Shown here: one piece after another, positions 21,640 through 31,269 of the stretch | How positions within the stretch are numbered: the first letter of the stretch is position 1 | Layout: each line of letters starts with the position of its first letter | Assembly: GCF_963082655.1 (NCBI RefSeq) | Contig: NC_081554.1 | Span: 46,620,826-46,684,825 of the forward strand | Direction: 5' to 3' | Length of the DNA stretch: 64,000 bases | Source: Stomoxys calcitrans | Lineage: Eukaryota; Arthropoda; Insecta; Diptera; Muscidae | Translations under genes and position numbers: made by a program | Notes under the pieces: generated by a model | Database searches by the model: none | What the model saw: the letters and a program-made list of their open reading frames with translations, nothing else | Told to the model about the DNA's origin: nothing

Positions 21640-22470
21640 TAGAACTTTACCGGGTGGACCCGATCCTTAGAGACTGGAACAGGTGGATAAATTGTGTGTA
21701 CCATGACTTAAAAAAAGGGAGAAAGTGGCACAGGGCGCACCACAGAGGGGCATTTTATCGCAACTCCTTTGGGTGACCACCATAAATGACCTAACTGAGG
21801 AGGGTTTTGAACCCGCCTGCTACGAAGGCGATGTTATAATACTTCTAAGGGGTAAGGATCCGAACGAGCTATGCAGAAGGGCCGAAAGGGTCTTACATAT
21901 GGCATATGACTGGGCTAGACCCAGAGGTCTCAATGTTAACCCAGGGAAGACTGAAATATGCCTGTTCACGAGGAAGACGAAGGCGGGCCAATTTAATGCA
22001 CCACGTTTCCTTAATAAGACGATTTCGATATCTGACAAAGTCAAATACTAAGGGGTGATCTTGGATAGGAAACTTAACTGGAAGTATCACATTCAGGAAC
22101 GTACTGATAAGGCTCACAGATGTTGGGCACTATGTACACGGGTCGTAGGCTCAAAATGGGTCCTGAATCCGAAGATAGTCTACTGGCTCTACAGGAGTGT
22201 GATTAGACCAATACTTACTTACGCCTCAGTAGTTTGGTGGACTGCTATGGAGAAAAGTGCAATATAAGGACCATACAACAGGTTCAGACAACATGTCGTC
22301 TTGGCATAGGCGGAGCGATGAGAACCACGCCCACTAGGGCACTGGAGACTATTCTAGATATCCGACCCATTGACATACAGATTAAGAGTGAGGCAGCCAA
22401 TGCGGCTATGAGACAATGGATGAACGGATTAAGGATGGGAGCAGCTCATACCATCGCGGTATAATCGAGG
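21640..22470 (+). pseudogene. LOA2 reverse transcriptase and connection domain
   Basis: The motif B-C region is compressed, and motif C reads CYEGDVIILLRG (21821-21832 for YEGD): the first Asp of YADD is Gly, as in LOA1. RVLHMAYDWARPRGLNVNPG and KTEICLFTRKTK (21890-21990) follow, a stop near 22050, then VLDRKLNWKYHIQERTDKA-like sequence, NPKIVYWLYRSVIRPILTYA and RTTPTRALETILDIRPIDIQ. There are at least three frame changes. The protein would have copied the element's RNA at the target nick. Confidence 0.75.
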
Positions 22471-22479
22471 CGACGATAG

Positions 22480-23030
22480 GAAACCTGGAAGAAAGGGAAG
22501 AGGTTTCCGGTCGGATACCTGAGATGAACCTTGAAGTCGAGTGCGAGGCACTGCTGCCAGAGGCACAGTCTTGGATTGACGGAACCCTAGTATTGCCATC
22601 TGGAATATCATGTTACACGGATGGATCAAAGCTAGAGGACAGAGTGGGCCTGGGGGTTTACATTGCGAACCCAGGGACTGGGATCAGTTTTAGACTGCCT
22701 GACCATAACACGGTACTGCAGGCGGAGATCCGGGCGATCACGGAATGCCTGAAGTGGTGTGGTGCTAACGCGAGAACAGTAAAATGACAATTTTAAGGGC
22801 AATAACAACGCGGACGGTAAGGTCACAAACAGTTTTGCTGTGAAAAAAAAAGAGATTAACGCCATCTCTGAGGATGGGAAAATCCGCATCGTTTGAGTGC
22901 CGGGCCATAACGGAGTAAGGGGAAATGAAAGGGCAGACGATTTGGCGGTGAAGGCCAGAGAACTGCCGTCAATAAACTTGGTTAACCCGCAGCCTTTCCG
23001 ATCGACGCAGTCCGAGTTAAGGGAGTGACC
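22480..23030 (+). pseudogene. LOA2 RNase H domain
   Basis: Frame 22416-22787 carries SCYTDGSKLEDRVGLGVYIA (first catalytic Asp in TDGS) and TVLQAEIRAITECLKW (catalytic Glu in QAEI). After a frameshift at about 22785, GHNGVRGNERADDLAVKA (22908-22957) supplies the last catalytic Asp. The third block (TDSQ, present in LOA3 as FTDSQITIRAI) is lost in the shifted segment. An RNase H in a LINE is typical of the I/LOA group, which supports the clade call. Confidence 0.8.
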
Positions 23031-23573
23031 GACGAATGCGCATGCAACATTATGGAACAGCGAAACGGTCGGTAGGACGGCGAAAATCCTATGGGGGGAT
23101 CCAGATCGTGAGAAGACGAGACTATTACTGAAAGAAAGCTAGAAGGAGGTCAGTAAAGCTATTGGTATCATTACGGGACACACAGGACTACAAGCTCACT
23201 TATGTAAAATCGGTGCGGCAAGTGATGGCATGTGTAGGGCATGCGGGAAAGATGATGAGACGTTGGAGCATTTCCTTTGTCATTGCCCGGCTTTCGCGTC
23301 TAACAGATACCGGCACTTAGGTGGAGACACAATACATACCAGATATAGACCAATTTAGGGGAGTGGTATTGAAAACAATTAAGGATTTCCGTGCTGTAAG
23401 GATTTTACTTACAGCACGTAATTCCTAACCTCAATTTTTTTTTTAGAAGTTACTTTGTAGTTTTTAGAGCTCACAACAAGCCGATTACTGGCTTAGGTGT
23501 ATGTCCATAGTGTCATGGGACTGATTAATATCTGCACCCTCTTTTCTACCTAACCTAGTGAAAGTAAAACCAA
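23030..23573 (+). pseudogene. LOA2 Cys/His tail, 3' UTR and CCTAA tail
   Basis: GLQAHLCKIGAASDGMCRAC, then GKDDETLEHFLCHCPAF (about 23185-23300), gives a C-x2-C...H-x-x-x-C-x-C pattern near the end of the polyprotein, presumably for RNA binding. The 3' UTR includes a palindromic AGCAC...GTGCT region near 23390-23420, and the element ends CTACCTAACCTAGT. Confidence 0.7.
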
Positions 23574-24002
23574 AACACCACGTGCAATATTACAGCCAAA
23601 TCGGATAAGAATTACGCCCTCTAAAAGCTGAAGAACCAAGATCGGTCTATATGGCAGCTATATCAGGTTATGAACCGATGTCAACCATACTTAGCACAGT
23701 TGTTCGAAGTGGGACGAAAACACCGCGAGCAAAACTTTAGTCAAATCGGTCGAGAATTGCGCCATCTACAGGCTCAGGATGTCAAGATCCAAGATCGGTT
23801 TATATGGCAGCTATATCAAAACATGGACCGATATGGCCCGTCTACAATCCCAACCGACCTACATTAATAAGAAGTATTTGTGCAAAATTTCAAACAGCTT
23901 TAATCCTTCGAAAGTTAGCGTAATTTCGACAGACAGACGGGCGGACGGACGGACGGACGGACGGTCGAACGGACGGACGGTCGAACGGACGGACGGTCAG
24001 AC

Positions 24003-24980
24003 GGACGGACGGCGTGCCGCAGTGCGTCACCTCTTTTGAGGAGAAGTTTTTACATAGCCATAGTACCTCACGAATGTCGCCAGCATTTTTTTTTCACGTA
24101 ACCAACACGCAGGGGATGTGCCCTATATATGCAGTGCATTGCGTTGGCAATTAGGAAAGTTAAGGGTTGGAGGGGAGAAAGAGGGAGTAGTGTTTATTGA
24201 TATTAGTCTTAAATTTCTGAACCTCAATGTTGGTGGGAAAGACATTAGCCGGAAGTCGATTCCACATACGAATGCTTCGGGCGAAAACGGAATTTTCTCG
24301 GTAATGCATGATCCGGTCGACTGGCCTATCGATTACAAACGGGTGTGAGTTCCTGGCAAGTGTTGTATTCCTGGTGAACATCCTAATGTCAGGGATAAGA
24401 AGACGAATATCCCTGGAACACACACCATGAAAATAACGATAGAGCAATACAATGCTGCCCACATTTCGACGATGTTCAAGGGAAGCAATAGAATTGGATA
24501 CCCCACTGTCCCCAATCAACACCATCGCTCTCCGTTGAACCCGGCCATATAGCTCCAAGGATGATTTTGGAGCTCCTTCTCATACATGAGAGTTATATTC
24601 CATTCCATTGAGAAGATCAGAACAGGTGAAATATTTCTTGCACCGCTTAAGAAAGCCCAAACTCTTGAATGCTTCTTTCGACACATCGAATAGGTGTTTT
24701 GACCAACGAACATCACATTGTATCTTCATGCCCAGAACATCAAGAGAATCTAACTGCTCAATATCTATACCGTCGATAGATATCGACGATTGAAGTGGGT
24801 CAGTGAATCGCTTGTGAGATAAGAAACAGAACGGCGTCTTCTGTGCGTTAAAGTCTACTCTGTTCATTCTACCCCACTTGGAAATGGCCAACAAAGCCTG
24901 GGCCTGTGGTTGCCAGGATTTGAACTCAGGTGTTCAGCGCCATAGGCGGACATACTAACCTCTGCGCTATGGTGGCCTCC
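24003..24980 (-). mobile_element. tRNA-derived SINE copy S4, split by a LINE
   Basis: The body (GGCGTGCCGCAGTGCGTCACC to ATGTCGCCAGCAT) is at 24009-24088 and the head (GGATTTGAACTCAGG and CTCTGCGCTATGGTGG) at 24903-24976. A minus-strand LINE lies between. About 20 bp of the SINE at the break is missing relative to S3. The tail side is fused directly to the DINE microsatellite. Confidence 0.7.
24085..24900 (-). pseudogene. Poly(A)-tailed LINE RT carboxyl end (Jockey/CR1-like)
   Basis: Minus strand, 5' truncated at 24900, with its A tail at 24086-24095. It codes for NRVDFNAQKTPFCFLSHKR, then LDSLDVLGMKIQCDVRWSKH and LFDVSKEAFKSLGFLKRCKK (24890-24590). After a deletion near 24570, LYGRVQRRAMVLIGDSGVSN follows, then SIRMWNRLPANVFPTNIEVQ and HYSLFLPSNP at 24160. 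This is the RT thumb and carboxyl end of a Jockey/CR1-type element. The YADD palm is lost by truncation. A tail and 5' truncation are the signature of target-primed reverse transcription. Confidence 0.75.
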
Positions 24981-24984
24981 AAGT

Positions 24985-25335
24985 CGGACAAAAATTGCTG
25001 CTTCCAGGAGATCAAGAAGTCAAATCGGGAGATCGGTTTATATGGGAGCTATATCCAAATGTTATCCGATATGGCCCATTTGTAATCTCCAACGACCTAC
25101 ATCAATATATAGTATCTGTGCAAAATGTCAAGCTGCTCTAGCTGAACGTGTAGAGTTAACGTTCGACCGCTATGGTGATTTCGACAGACGGACGGATGTA
25201 CGGACATGGCTAGATCGACTCAGAATGTCAAGACGATCAAGAATATATATACTTTATTGGGTCCTAGATCAATATTTCGAGGTGTTACAAACGGAATGAC
25301 CAGATTAGTATACCTCCATCTTATAGTGTTGGGGG
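24985..25335 (-). mobile_element. DINE-1-like family B copy B3, 5' part
   Basis: GATCGGTTTATATGGGAGCTA, CGACCTACATCAATATA, GACAGACGGACGGATG, GGCTAGATCGACTCAG, AAGAATATATATACTTTA and AGACTAG-like CGGAATGACCAG lead to TATACCTCCATC and a weak GGTATAT end. Only one core unit remains. Confidence 0.7.
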
Positions 25336-26180
25336 TATATTAATCTGACCTACTCGGTACGGCCAGTAGAAACAACACACATCACTCAATGTCACTTTTT
25401 TAAATCACTGCAGATTTATATTCATAAAAAAAATAATTCGAATAAGCTAAACATTATTTGCTTAAAGCTACCTTTTTACAGCAAAAAATATGCAGACGAA
25501 TATTTATTGCAGCTTAGTGGTGCGTATGAACCCTAATTTATCAATTCCCACACACAGTTCATGGAATCTCAAAATAGCTCACATGCATATGCGAATGCTA
25601 ATGTTTACCCGGTTAAATAATAATTCACAGCAGTGAGCACCTTTTAGTCCTCGTTGAGTCTGTTGTCATTGCTCAAAGAGCAAGAATTTACAGCCACACG
25701 GCGTTTGTCGCATTTGCCTTTGTTTTCACTACGGCTCCGGTTGACTTCTCCATTGTCGCAGGTATGCAGGCGTGCCTCAGTTAAATGTCTGTCACTGTCT
25801 TCCATTGCATTTTGTGAATAAGGAAGGCACTTGGAAAGTTCAACCAGTGCACATAAGGTTTATGCATCAAACGAGCGCTGTCTTGGCACCTCTGCAATGG
25901 GATCAGTTTAAAATAAGTGATGCTACAGCAATCCTACAACAAGAAATATTTTTGTGTTTTCATATGCTAAGAATCCACATAAACTCGTATTTGCCAACTA
26001 TTGTATTAAGAAAGGTGGCGGAAAGTGTTGTGCGTTTATAGAAAATAAATAAATGATGTGGAAATTTCATTGCGGGAGAGATTTCAGAATTGTTCTCAAT
26101 TTTCAACTCAGTTACAGGACCTTGGGATGGTATGTAAAGGCGGTCTATGAATGTCTATATGTGCAGTAAGGTTTGTAATA
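25336..26180. other. Unassigned, possibly single-copy DNA
   Basis: No TE signature is visible in about 840 bp. A frame of 89 codons at 25772-26041 lacks motifs, a Kozak-like start or splice context that I can defend, so it is not called as a gene. Confidence 0.35.
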
Positions 26181-26417
26181 TTGGGTTGCCCAAAAAGTAA
26201 TTGCCGATTTTTCATATAGTCGGCGTTGACAAATTTTTTCACAGCTTGTGACTCTGTAATTGCATTCTTTCTTCTGTCAGTTAACAGCTGTTACTTTGAG
26301 TTTGCTTTAGAAAAAAAGTGTAAAAAAAGTATATTTGATTAAAGTTCATTCTAAGTTTTTGTAAAAATGCATTTACTTTCTTTTAAAAAATCCGCAATTA
26401 CTTTTTGGGCAACCCAA
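26181..26417 (+). mobile_element. Mariner-like MITE copy 3
   Basis: 237 bp, the copy with the cleanest ends: TTGGGTTGCCCAAAAAGTAA and TTACTTTTTGGGCAACCCAA, with TA on each side. The internal sequence matches copies 1, 2, 4 and 5. Confidence 0.85.
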
Positions 26418-26577
26418 TATATGGCTTATTACCACAAGCCAATTCGTGAAGGCTCTTAACATCTGTTCATAGACAACAGTAGTTTGGTATTTGCTGGACT
26501 TTGCCACTTACTGAGAATTAAAATTTTACGATTATCAATAATATACCCCCGTTAGGAAGGGGGTTCTGATATGTTTC
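26418..26577. other. Unassigned spacer
   Basis: Short AT-rich spacer ending in a weak GGGGGTTCTGATATG stretch before the DINE terminus; no feature seen. Confidence 0.3.
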
Positions 26578-27060
26578 CCCACCCTCCACCATGGAATCCA
26601 AATGCAAATTTTGCCCATGAATATTCCACTAAGGAACAGGGATAAACTTCTCACTTACCTATGAGTGCAGTCCGATTCAAGTTAAAGCTCAATGATAAGG
26701 GACCCTCTTTTTATAGCCGAGTCCGAATGGCGTGCAGCAGTCCGACACCTCTTTGGAGAGAAGTTTTATATGGCACAATACCTCACAAATGTTGCCACCA
26801 TTAGGAGGGAAACCACAGCTGAAAAAGGTTTTTTCTGATGGTCTCGCAAGGATTCGAACCCAGGCGTTTAGCGTTATAGGCAGACAAGCTAACCTATGCG
26901 CTTCGATGACCTCCACCATAGAATGGGGGTATCCTAATTTCGTCAATCCGTTTGTAACACATCAAAATATTGATATTCTTGATCCTTTTTACATTCCAAG
27001 TTGATTTAGCCATGTCCTACCGTCTCTCCATCTGTCTGTCTAACTATCTAACGAAAAAGT
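26578..27060 (+). mobile_element. DINE-1-like family A 5' fragment A6, split by a SINE
   Basis: CCACCCTCCACCATGGAATCC (26578-26598) and CCTCCACCATAGAATGGGG (26910-26928) flank SINE S5. Downstream, TTCGTCAATCCGTTTGTAAC, ATATTCTTGATCC, TTTAGCCATGTCC and CCATCTGTCTGTC are the DINE 5' block. The rest of the element is missing after about 27055. Confidence 0.65.
26598..26909 (-). mobile_element. tRNA-derived SINE copy S5
   Basis: 312 bp with the full layout: tail GCCCATGAATATTCCACT, body with GCAGTCCGACACCTC, and head with GGATTCGAACCCAGG (box B complement). Flanks CCTCCACCATGGAAT (26583-26597) and CCTCCACCATAGAAT (26910-26924) differ at one base of 15 and are the probable target duplication, placed in the subterminal repeat of a DINE. 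Confidence 0.8.
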
Positions 27061-27218
27061 AAATTCTTATCCGATTTGGATAGATAGTAACCGTTGAGTG
27101 GAGCGGACGTGTTTTCATTTCGCTCCTCATCTGTAGCTCGGAATAGGTAACTATTACGAAAAATTTTAAAGCCTTTAAGGAGTAGGCTCAAAATGGACTC
27201 CATAGACCCAACACAGCG

Positions 27219-27580
27219 GTGGTGGCATCAGACCATAGCATATTGTCCTCCCCTTCCATAGGTTTGGATGCCTTGGCACCAGTAGTCGAGAGTAATGCTT
27301 CTAGCTCACAACCAGTCGTCAGACTAACAAATGAGGAACAAATGGATAAACCAGTGGGTTGCACAGTTCGTCCCCAGCCTTTAAGTAAAGGTGGTGTTTC
27401 CGTTTCAGATTCAGACAGCGGCAGTGCCAATGAAACAGTCATCGCAGCCGAATTGAGATATGAGGATAGCGGAATGATGGCAGAAGTGAGCGATGGCTGA
27501 GCTAAGCGCCCAAGCAGACCGAGGAAGCGATCTGGTGCACGACGAAGAAGACAGAGGAGTGTGTACCGGCAGCACAACCG
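27219..27580 (+). pseudogene. LOA3 ORF1, acidic/Ser-rich then basic part
   Basis: A frame opening near 27219 reads LDALAPVVESNASSSQPVVR and SVSDSDSGSANETV, and stops at 27498. A shifted frame continues with the strongly basic KRPSRPRKRSGARRRRQRSV (27508-27567). Serine/acid-rich then arginine-rich composition suits a LINE ORF1 nucleic-acid-binding protein, but I recognise no named domain. The minisatellite follows at once. Confidence 0.5.
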
Positions 27581-27860
27581 GGCGAAAGCGCAGCATGCTG
27601 GGCGAAAGCGCAGGATGCTGGGCGAAAGCGCAGGATGCTGGGCGAAAGCGCAGGATGCTGGGCGAAAGCGCAGGATGCTGGGCGAAAGCGCAGGATGCTG
27701 GGCGAAAGCGCAGGATGCTGGGCGAAAGCGCAGGATGCTGGGCGAAAGCGCAGGATGCTGGGCGAAAGCGCAGGATGCTGGGCGAAAGCGCAGGATGCTG
27801 GGCGAAAGCGCAGGATGCTGGGCGAAAGCGCAGGATGCTGGGCGAAAGCGCAGGATGCTG
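27581..27860 (+). repeat. 20-bp minisatellite, 14 units
   Basis: GGCGAAAGCGCAGGATGCTG is repeated 14 times without spacers. Only the first unit differs (CAGCATG for CAGGATG). Because 20 is not a multiple of 3, three units (60 bp) make one 20-codon cycle, and each of the three plus frames reads the same cyclic peptide GESAGCWAKAQDAGRKRRML in a different phase. The unit has no stop in any of the six frames, which creates several spurious long open frames on both strands. Confidence 0.97.
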
Positions 27861-27899
27861 GGGAAGCAAGAAAGAGAATCAGGTCTCCCGCCATAATTC

Positions 27900-28095
27900 C
27901 GCCAAGACGGCTAAGTAGCAAAAAAGAGCTCATCGCTTTTAAGTACTCTGGAAAGACCAAGACAGCCCCCCAACAATGAAGACTACAGACAGTGTCCTGC
28001 CAAGACGGTGAAAAAAAAAACTCCCCGCTTTTAAGTACTCTGGGAAGACCAAGACAGCCCCCCCACCAATGGAGACTCCAGACAGTGTCCAGCGC
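27900..28095 (+). repeat. About 97-bp tandem duplication in LOA3 ORF1 region
   Basis: GCCAAGACGG, an A-rich stretch and CGCTTTTAAGTACTCTGG, AAGACCAAGACAGCCCC, GACAGTGTCC occur twice, starting at 27901 and 27999. A small indel in the A run separates the copies. Confidence 0.85.
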
Positions 28096-28160
28096 AAGGA
28101 GACAAAGTCGAAACAGCAACGAAGAAAGCGCGCACAGCCCCTGAGTGTTTATAGAGGACT

Positions 28161-28560
28161 GTGACTTTCAAAAGGATGCCACAGCCATCACGGATGGACA
28201 AAATGGTCGCTGAGTTAAGTAAGGAGATACCCTCTTATGCGGGAGTGGCAAGGAAGCACAACAGAGATGATATGACTTATGCAGTCATCGATATCGGCAG
28301 TGCATCTGGTAGGATTCCACCAGATCGTGGGTCTCGGGTAAGGCATTTGGTAACCAAACGGGTTATCGAACATGTGTTGAACTCTGAAGGGGGTTCACCC
28401 ATACGAATTAAGGGTTGCGAGTATAGAGGGCACATCTTAACGCTGCGCTTTGCATCAGTGGAATATATTGATACCATCAAACAGCTCGTTGGATGTATCC
28501 ACACGACCTGGGGTGCAAAGTTCGACCTTGTGAGAAAGATGGACATCCCGCAGCTCACAA
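28161..28560 (+). pseudogene. LOA3 ORF1 carboxyl part
   Basis: A continuous frame of about 130 codons: MDKMVAELSKEIPSYAGVAR, AVIDIGSASGRIPPDRGSRV, VLNSEGGSPIRIKGCEYRGH and LTLRFASVEYIDTIKQLVGC. I infer it to be the folded ORF1 part of the LOA-type LINE from its position; no specific domain is recognised. It is followed by the deletion junction into RNase H. Confidence 0.55.
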
Positions 28561-28564
28561 AAGC

Positions 28565-29000
28565 GACGGAGCGAAAGAGGCTACCGATCGGATACCTGAG
28601 ACGACACGTGAGGTCCAGTGCGATGCACTGCTGCTAACGGCACAGTCTTGGACTCTCAGAACCCTAATACTTCCATCTGGAAGACGGATGGATGACAGAT
28701 AGAGGACAGAGTGGGCCTGGGGGTCTACATTGAGAACCCAGAGATCTCTTTTAGATTGCCTGACCATAATACGGTCTTGCAGGCGGGGATCCGGGCGATA
28801 ACGGAAGGCGTGAGGTGGCGCGGTGCTAACGCGAGGACGTCGAGTGTGAACATCTTTACGGACAGTCAAATTACCATAAGGGCAATAAAAACCAGGACGG
28901 TAAGGTCACAAACACTCTTGCAGTGTAAGAAGGAGATTATCGCCTGCTCTGAGGATGGCACAATCCTCATAATTTAGGGTCAGGGACATAACGGAGTAAG
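28565..29000 (+). pseudogene. LOA3 RNase H domain
   Basis: IENPEISFRLPDHNTVLQAG (the catalytic Glu of QAE reads Gly), IRAITEGVRWRGANAR and SVNIFTDSQITIRAI (third catalytic block, TDSQ). The first block, YTDGS, is lost to a deletion near 28685. After a stop at 28978, GHNGVRGNERTDNLAVKN gives the last block, with the catalytic Asp position partly changed. Confidence 0.75.
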
Positions 29001-29584
29001 AGGGAATGAAAGGACAGACAATTTGGCAGTGAAGAACAGGGGACTCAATAAACTTGGTTAATGCGAAGCTTTTCGGGTCGAGACAGTCCGAGTTAAGGGC
29101 GTGGGCGACGATTGCGAATGTAACATTGTGGAACAGCGAAACAGTCGGTAGGACGGCGAAAATCCTATGGGGTGATCAGGATAGTGCGAGGAAGAGGCTA
29201 TTACTATAAAGAAGTAATAAGCAGGTCAGTATCTTTGGTATCATAACACGACACATAGGACTACGAGCTCACTTATGCAAAATCGGTGCGGCAAGTGATA
29301 GCATGTATAGGGCATGTGGGGAAATGATGAGATGTTGGAGCACTTCCTATGTCATTGTCCGGCTTTCTCGGCAAAAAGACACTGGTACTTGGGTAGGGAC
29401 ACAATACTAGACATGAACCAACTTAGGGGAGTGGTATGGAAAACAAAGATTTTGTAAGTAGCACGGAAATTTTCTTTTTCGAGGTTACTTTTTAGGTTTT
29501 AGAGTGCACAACAAGCCGATTACTGGCATAGGTGGCATGGGGCGGATTAATATCCCCCACCCTCTTTTCGACCTAACCTAACCT
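29000..29584 (+). pseudogene. LOA3 Cys/His tail, 3' UTR and CCTAA tail
   Basis: LRAHLCKIGAASDSMYRACG matches the LOA2 tail, with the first Cys changed to Tyr, and LEHFLCHCPAFS-like sequence follows. The 3' end repeats the LOA2 UTR (AACAAGCCGATTACTGGC) and ends GACCTAACCTAACC. Confidence 0.7.
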
Positions 29585-30199
29585 TAGGTGGTTAGAGGAA
29601 CCGGATGATCGATTCGATTGTAGTGATATTTGGCATAAGTAGAGATGGGCGATCGGTAAATACCCAAAAGGTATTTACCCGGTAAATTTAGCCCATTAAT
29701 GCCCAAAAGCTGGGTATTTATAATTTTGCAGATATCTTGGGTATACAAATATTTTCCAAACAATTTTTGATGATTTCGTATTCTTTGCATATAAACCCGA
29801 TTTTCGGATCTCATAAAATCTGATATTAGTTGTATATAGCCGCCATATAGACCGATCTCCAGACTTAAAGTCTTGAGGTAATAAATTGGTAATTTTTCAT
29901 CCGATTTCGATGAAATTTAGCACAGTATGTTCTGGTAGACCCCTCTCCATTTCTGTGAAGTGTGGTTCAGATCGGATTATATTTGGATATTCTGCATATG
30001 TGCCATGAATGGTGTACTTCGGTTAAATTTTTTGTGGCCCCAGTCTCTTAACTTTATCTTTCCCTACACCATCACTGTGGTACACGGTATTATAACTTTG
30101 GGCATTTGTTTGCAACCCTAAGAAGGAGAAGAGCTAAACCCATTGATAAGTATACTGATCGGCTTAGAATCACTTCCTTATTTGATATAGTAATGTCCG
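29585..30199. other. Worn DINE-like and possible hAT-like remnants
   Basis: A perfect 10-bp hairpin GGTAAATACC / GGTATTTACC at 29655-29679 follows GAGATGGGCGATC, resembling a hAT-type end without a partner. From about 29830, CGCCATATAGACCGATCTCC and TCATCCGATTTCGATGAAAT are family C-like units without ends. Nothing else is recognised. Confidence 0.4.
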
Positions 30200-30432
30200 T
30201 GCTCACTTGAATCCAACAGCCGAGTGCAATGGGATTCAATTTTAAGCTCTAATGGTAATGGACCTGCTTTTTAAAGGCGAGTCCGAACTGCGTGCCGCAG
30301 TGCCTCACCTCTTTGGGGAGAAGTTTTACATGGCATAGTACCTCAAAAATGCCCCCAGCATTATAAGGGGACAACCACCACTGGCAATTCCCTCTGATAG
30401 GAAATGCTAACCTCTGCGCTACGCTGGCCTTC
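30200..30432 (-). mobile_element. tRNA-derived SINE copy S6, degraded
   Basis: GAGTCCGAACTGCGTGCCGC, CACCTCTTTGGGGAGAAG, CATGGCATAGTACCTC and TAACCTCTGCGCTACGCTGG match S1-S5. Part of the head around box B is deleted. Confidence 0.7.
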
Positions 30433-31269
30433 AGCTGTTGATATACAGCTTTTCAAATAGCCCCGATATTTTGAAATTTTAAATGATCTGATTAGTCGTA
30501 ATAAAGACCGATCTCCTAGTTGCCAACTTGACATGCGAATCTCCCTTAAAAAAAAGAATTACCACATAAAGGCATTGCAGAAGATCCATGGCCCGACCGA
30601 ATCCAACGCGTTTTTCCATGCGTTTGTTATTTTTCATATCTCAATACCTTGTTTACGTTACTTTTCCCTCCATTTGCGGTTAGTGCGCTCTGCCTTTCTT
30701 TGGTGAACCCAAATTTTTTGTTCCTTCATGAATGCTACATGAATGCGAGTTGCAGCTGTTAATAAAACCATTTTTTATGCTCGAAATAGTACGTTGACGA
30801 TTTTACTGATGCTGCTGTGGTAGAATTATTCTTGTGGCTCAACTAAAGCCAGGATAATTGTGAAAGGAGTGCATATGCTTGGGTAAAAGCAAGGAGAACA
30901 GGAAGATATAAGAAAAGTGAAAAGGAATTTTGAGCATTACACATACTCTTGCACGTTTGTACGTTCATTTACATTGACAGCTTGACTGGTTTGGTTGCTG
31001 CATTTACATGGAAACTTCAACGGAAAACCCACCATACGGAAGAATGAGATTTTGGTTACTCTTCTCAAATAAAATTCATACTTGTGCATAGAAATATACA
31101 CTAGAGTGCTTTGAAGATAAAAAAATATATAGCGATGGTAATAAAATATTTGATACAATGATGGGAATGGTTTTGGTGTAATGTTTTACTCCGAAATGTA
31201 AGTAAGATTGGTAGAAATCTACGAGTTTCTACCCAACAAGACAGAGTATTCCAACAAGACAGAGCTATT
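30433..31269. other. Unassigned AT-rich DNA
   Basis: Over 800 bp with no TE ends and no frame with recognisable motifs. It may be single-copy. Confidence 0.35.

Larger units (their letters stand above)
21626..23573 (+). mobile_element. LOA/R1-like LINE copy 2 (LOA2), 5' truncated
   Basis: It begins in the RT palm and runs to the true 3' end: RT motif C region, connection domain, RNase H, cysteine-histidine tail, 3' UTR (AACAAGCCGATTACTGGC, CACCCTCTTTTCTACC) and a short CCTAACC tail. A GAAGTAA-like direct repeat may be its target duplication. It is the most complete 3' half of this family in the window and the reference for LOA1, LOA3 and LOA4. Confidence 0.8.
21366..24003 (-). mobile_element. 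DINE-1-like family A copy A4/A5, split by LOA2
   Basis: Family A units (GGTTTATATGGCAGCTATA) run from 21366 to about 21625 and again from about 23577 to 24003, with the LOA2 LINE between. Left edge TTATTGGAAGTAA and right edge GAAAGTAAAACCAAAACACC fit one continuous unit (TTGGAAGTGAGACCAAAA in copy A2, complement). The 5' part has the (GTCY)n microsatellite at 23930-24003, one of the longest here. The 3' palindrome end is absent. Confidence 0.7.
27061..29584 (+). mobile_element. LOA/R1-like LINE copy 3 (LOA3), internally deleted
   Basis: A LOA-family element that keeps its 5' ORF1 region and its 3' RNase H region but lacks endonuclease and RT. ORF1-like sequence (27219-28560) joins RNase H sequence at about 28565-28600, where GATCGGATACCTGAGACG lines up with CGGTCGGATACCTGAGATG of LOA2. 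The 3' end reads CACCCTCTTTTCGACCTAAC and finishes in CCTAACC. The 5' boundary is not seen. Confidence 0.75.

Noticed and set aside
25772..26041. 89-codon frame as a gene
   Set aside because: No motif, no homologous resemblance, and no supporting signals; length is not unusual for chance in this region.
27502..28119. Minus-strand frame of 205 codons and the other long frames over the minisatellite
   Set aside because: The 20-bp unit contains no stop in any frame, so long frames on both strands are automatic. No start context and no homology.
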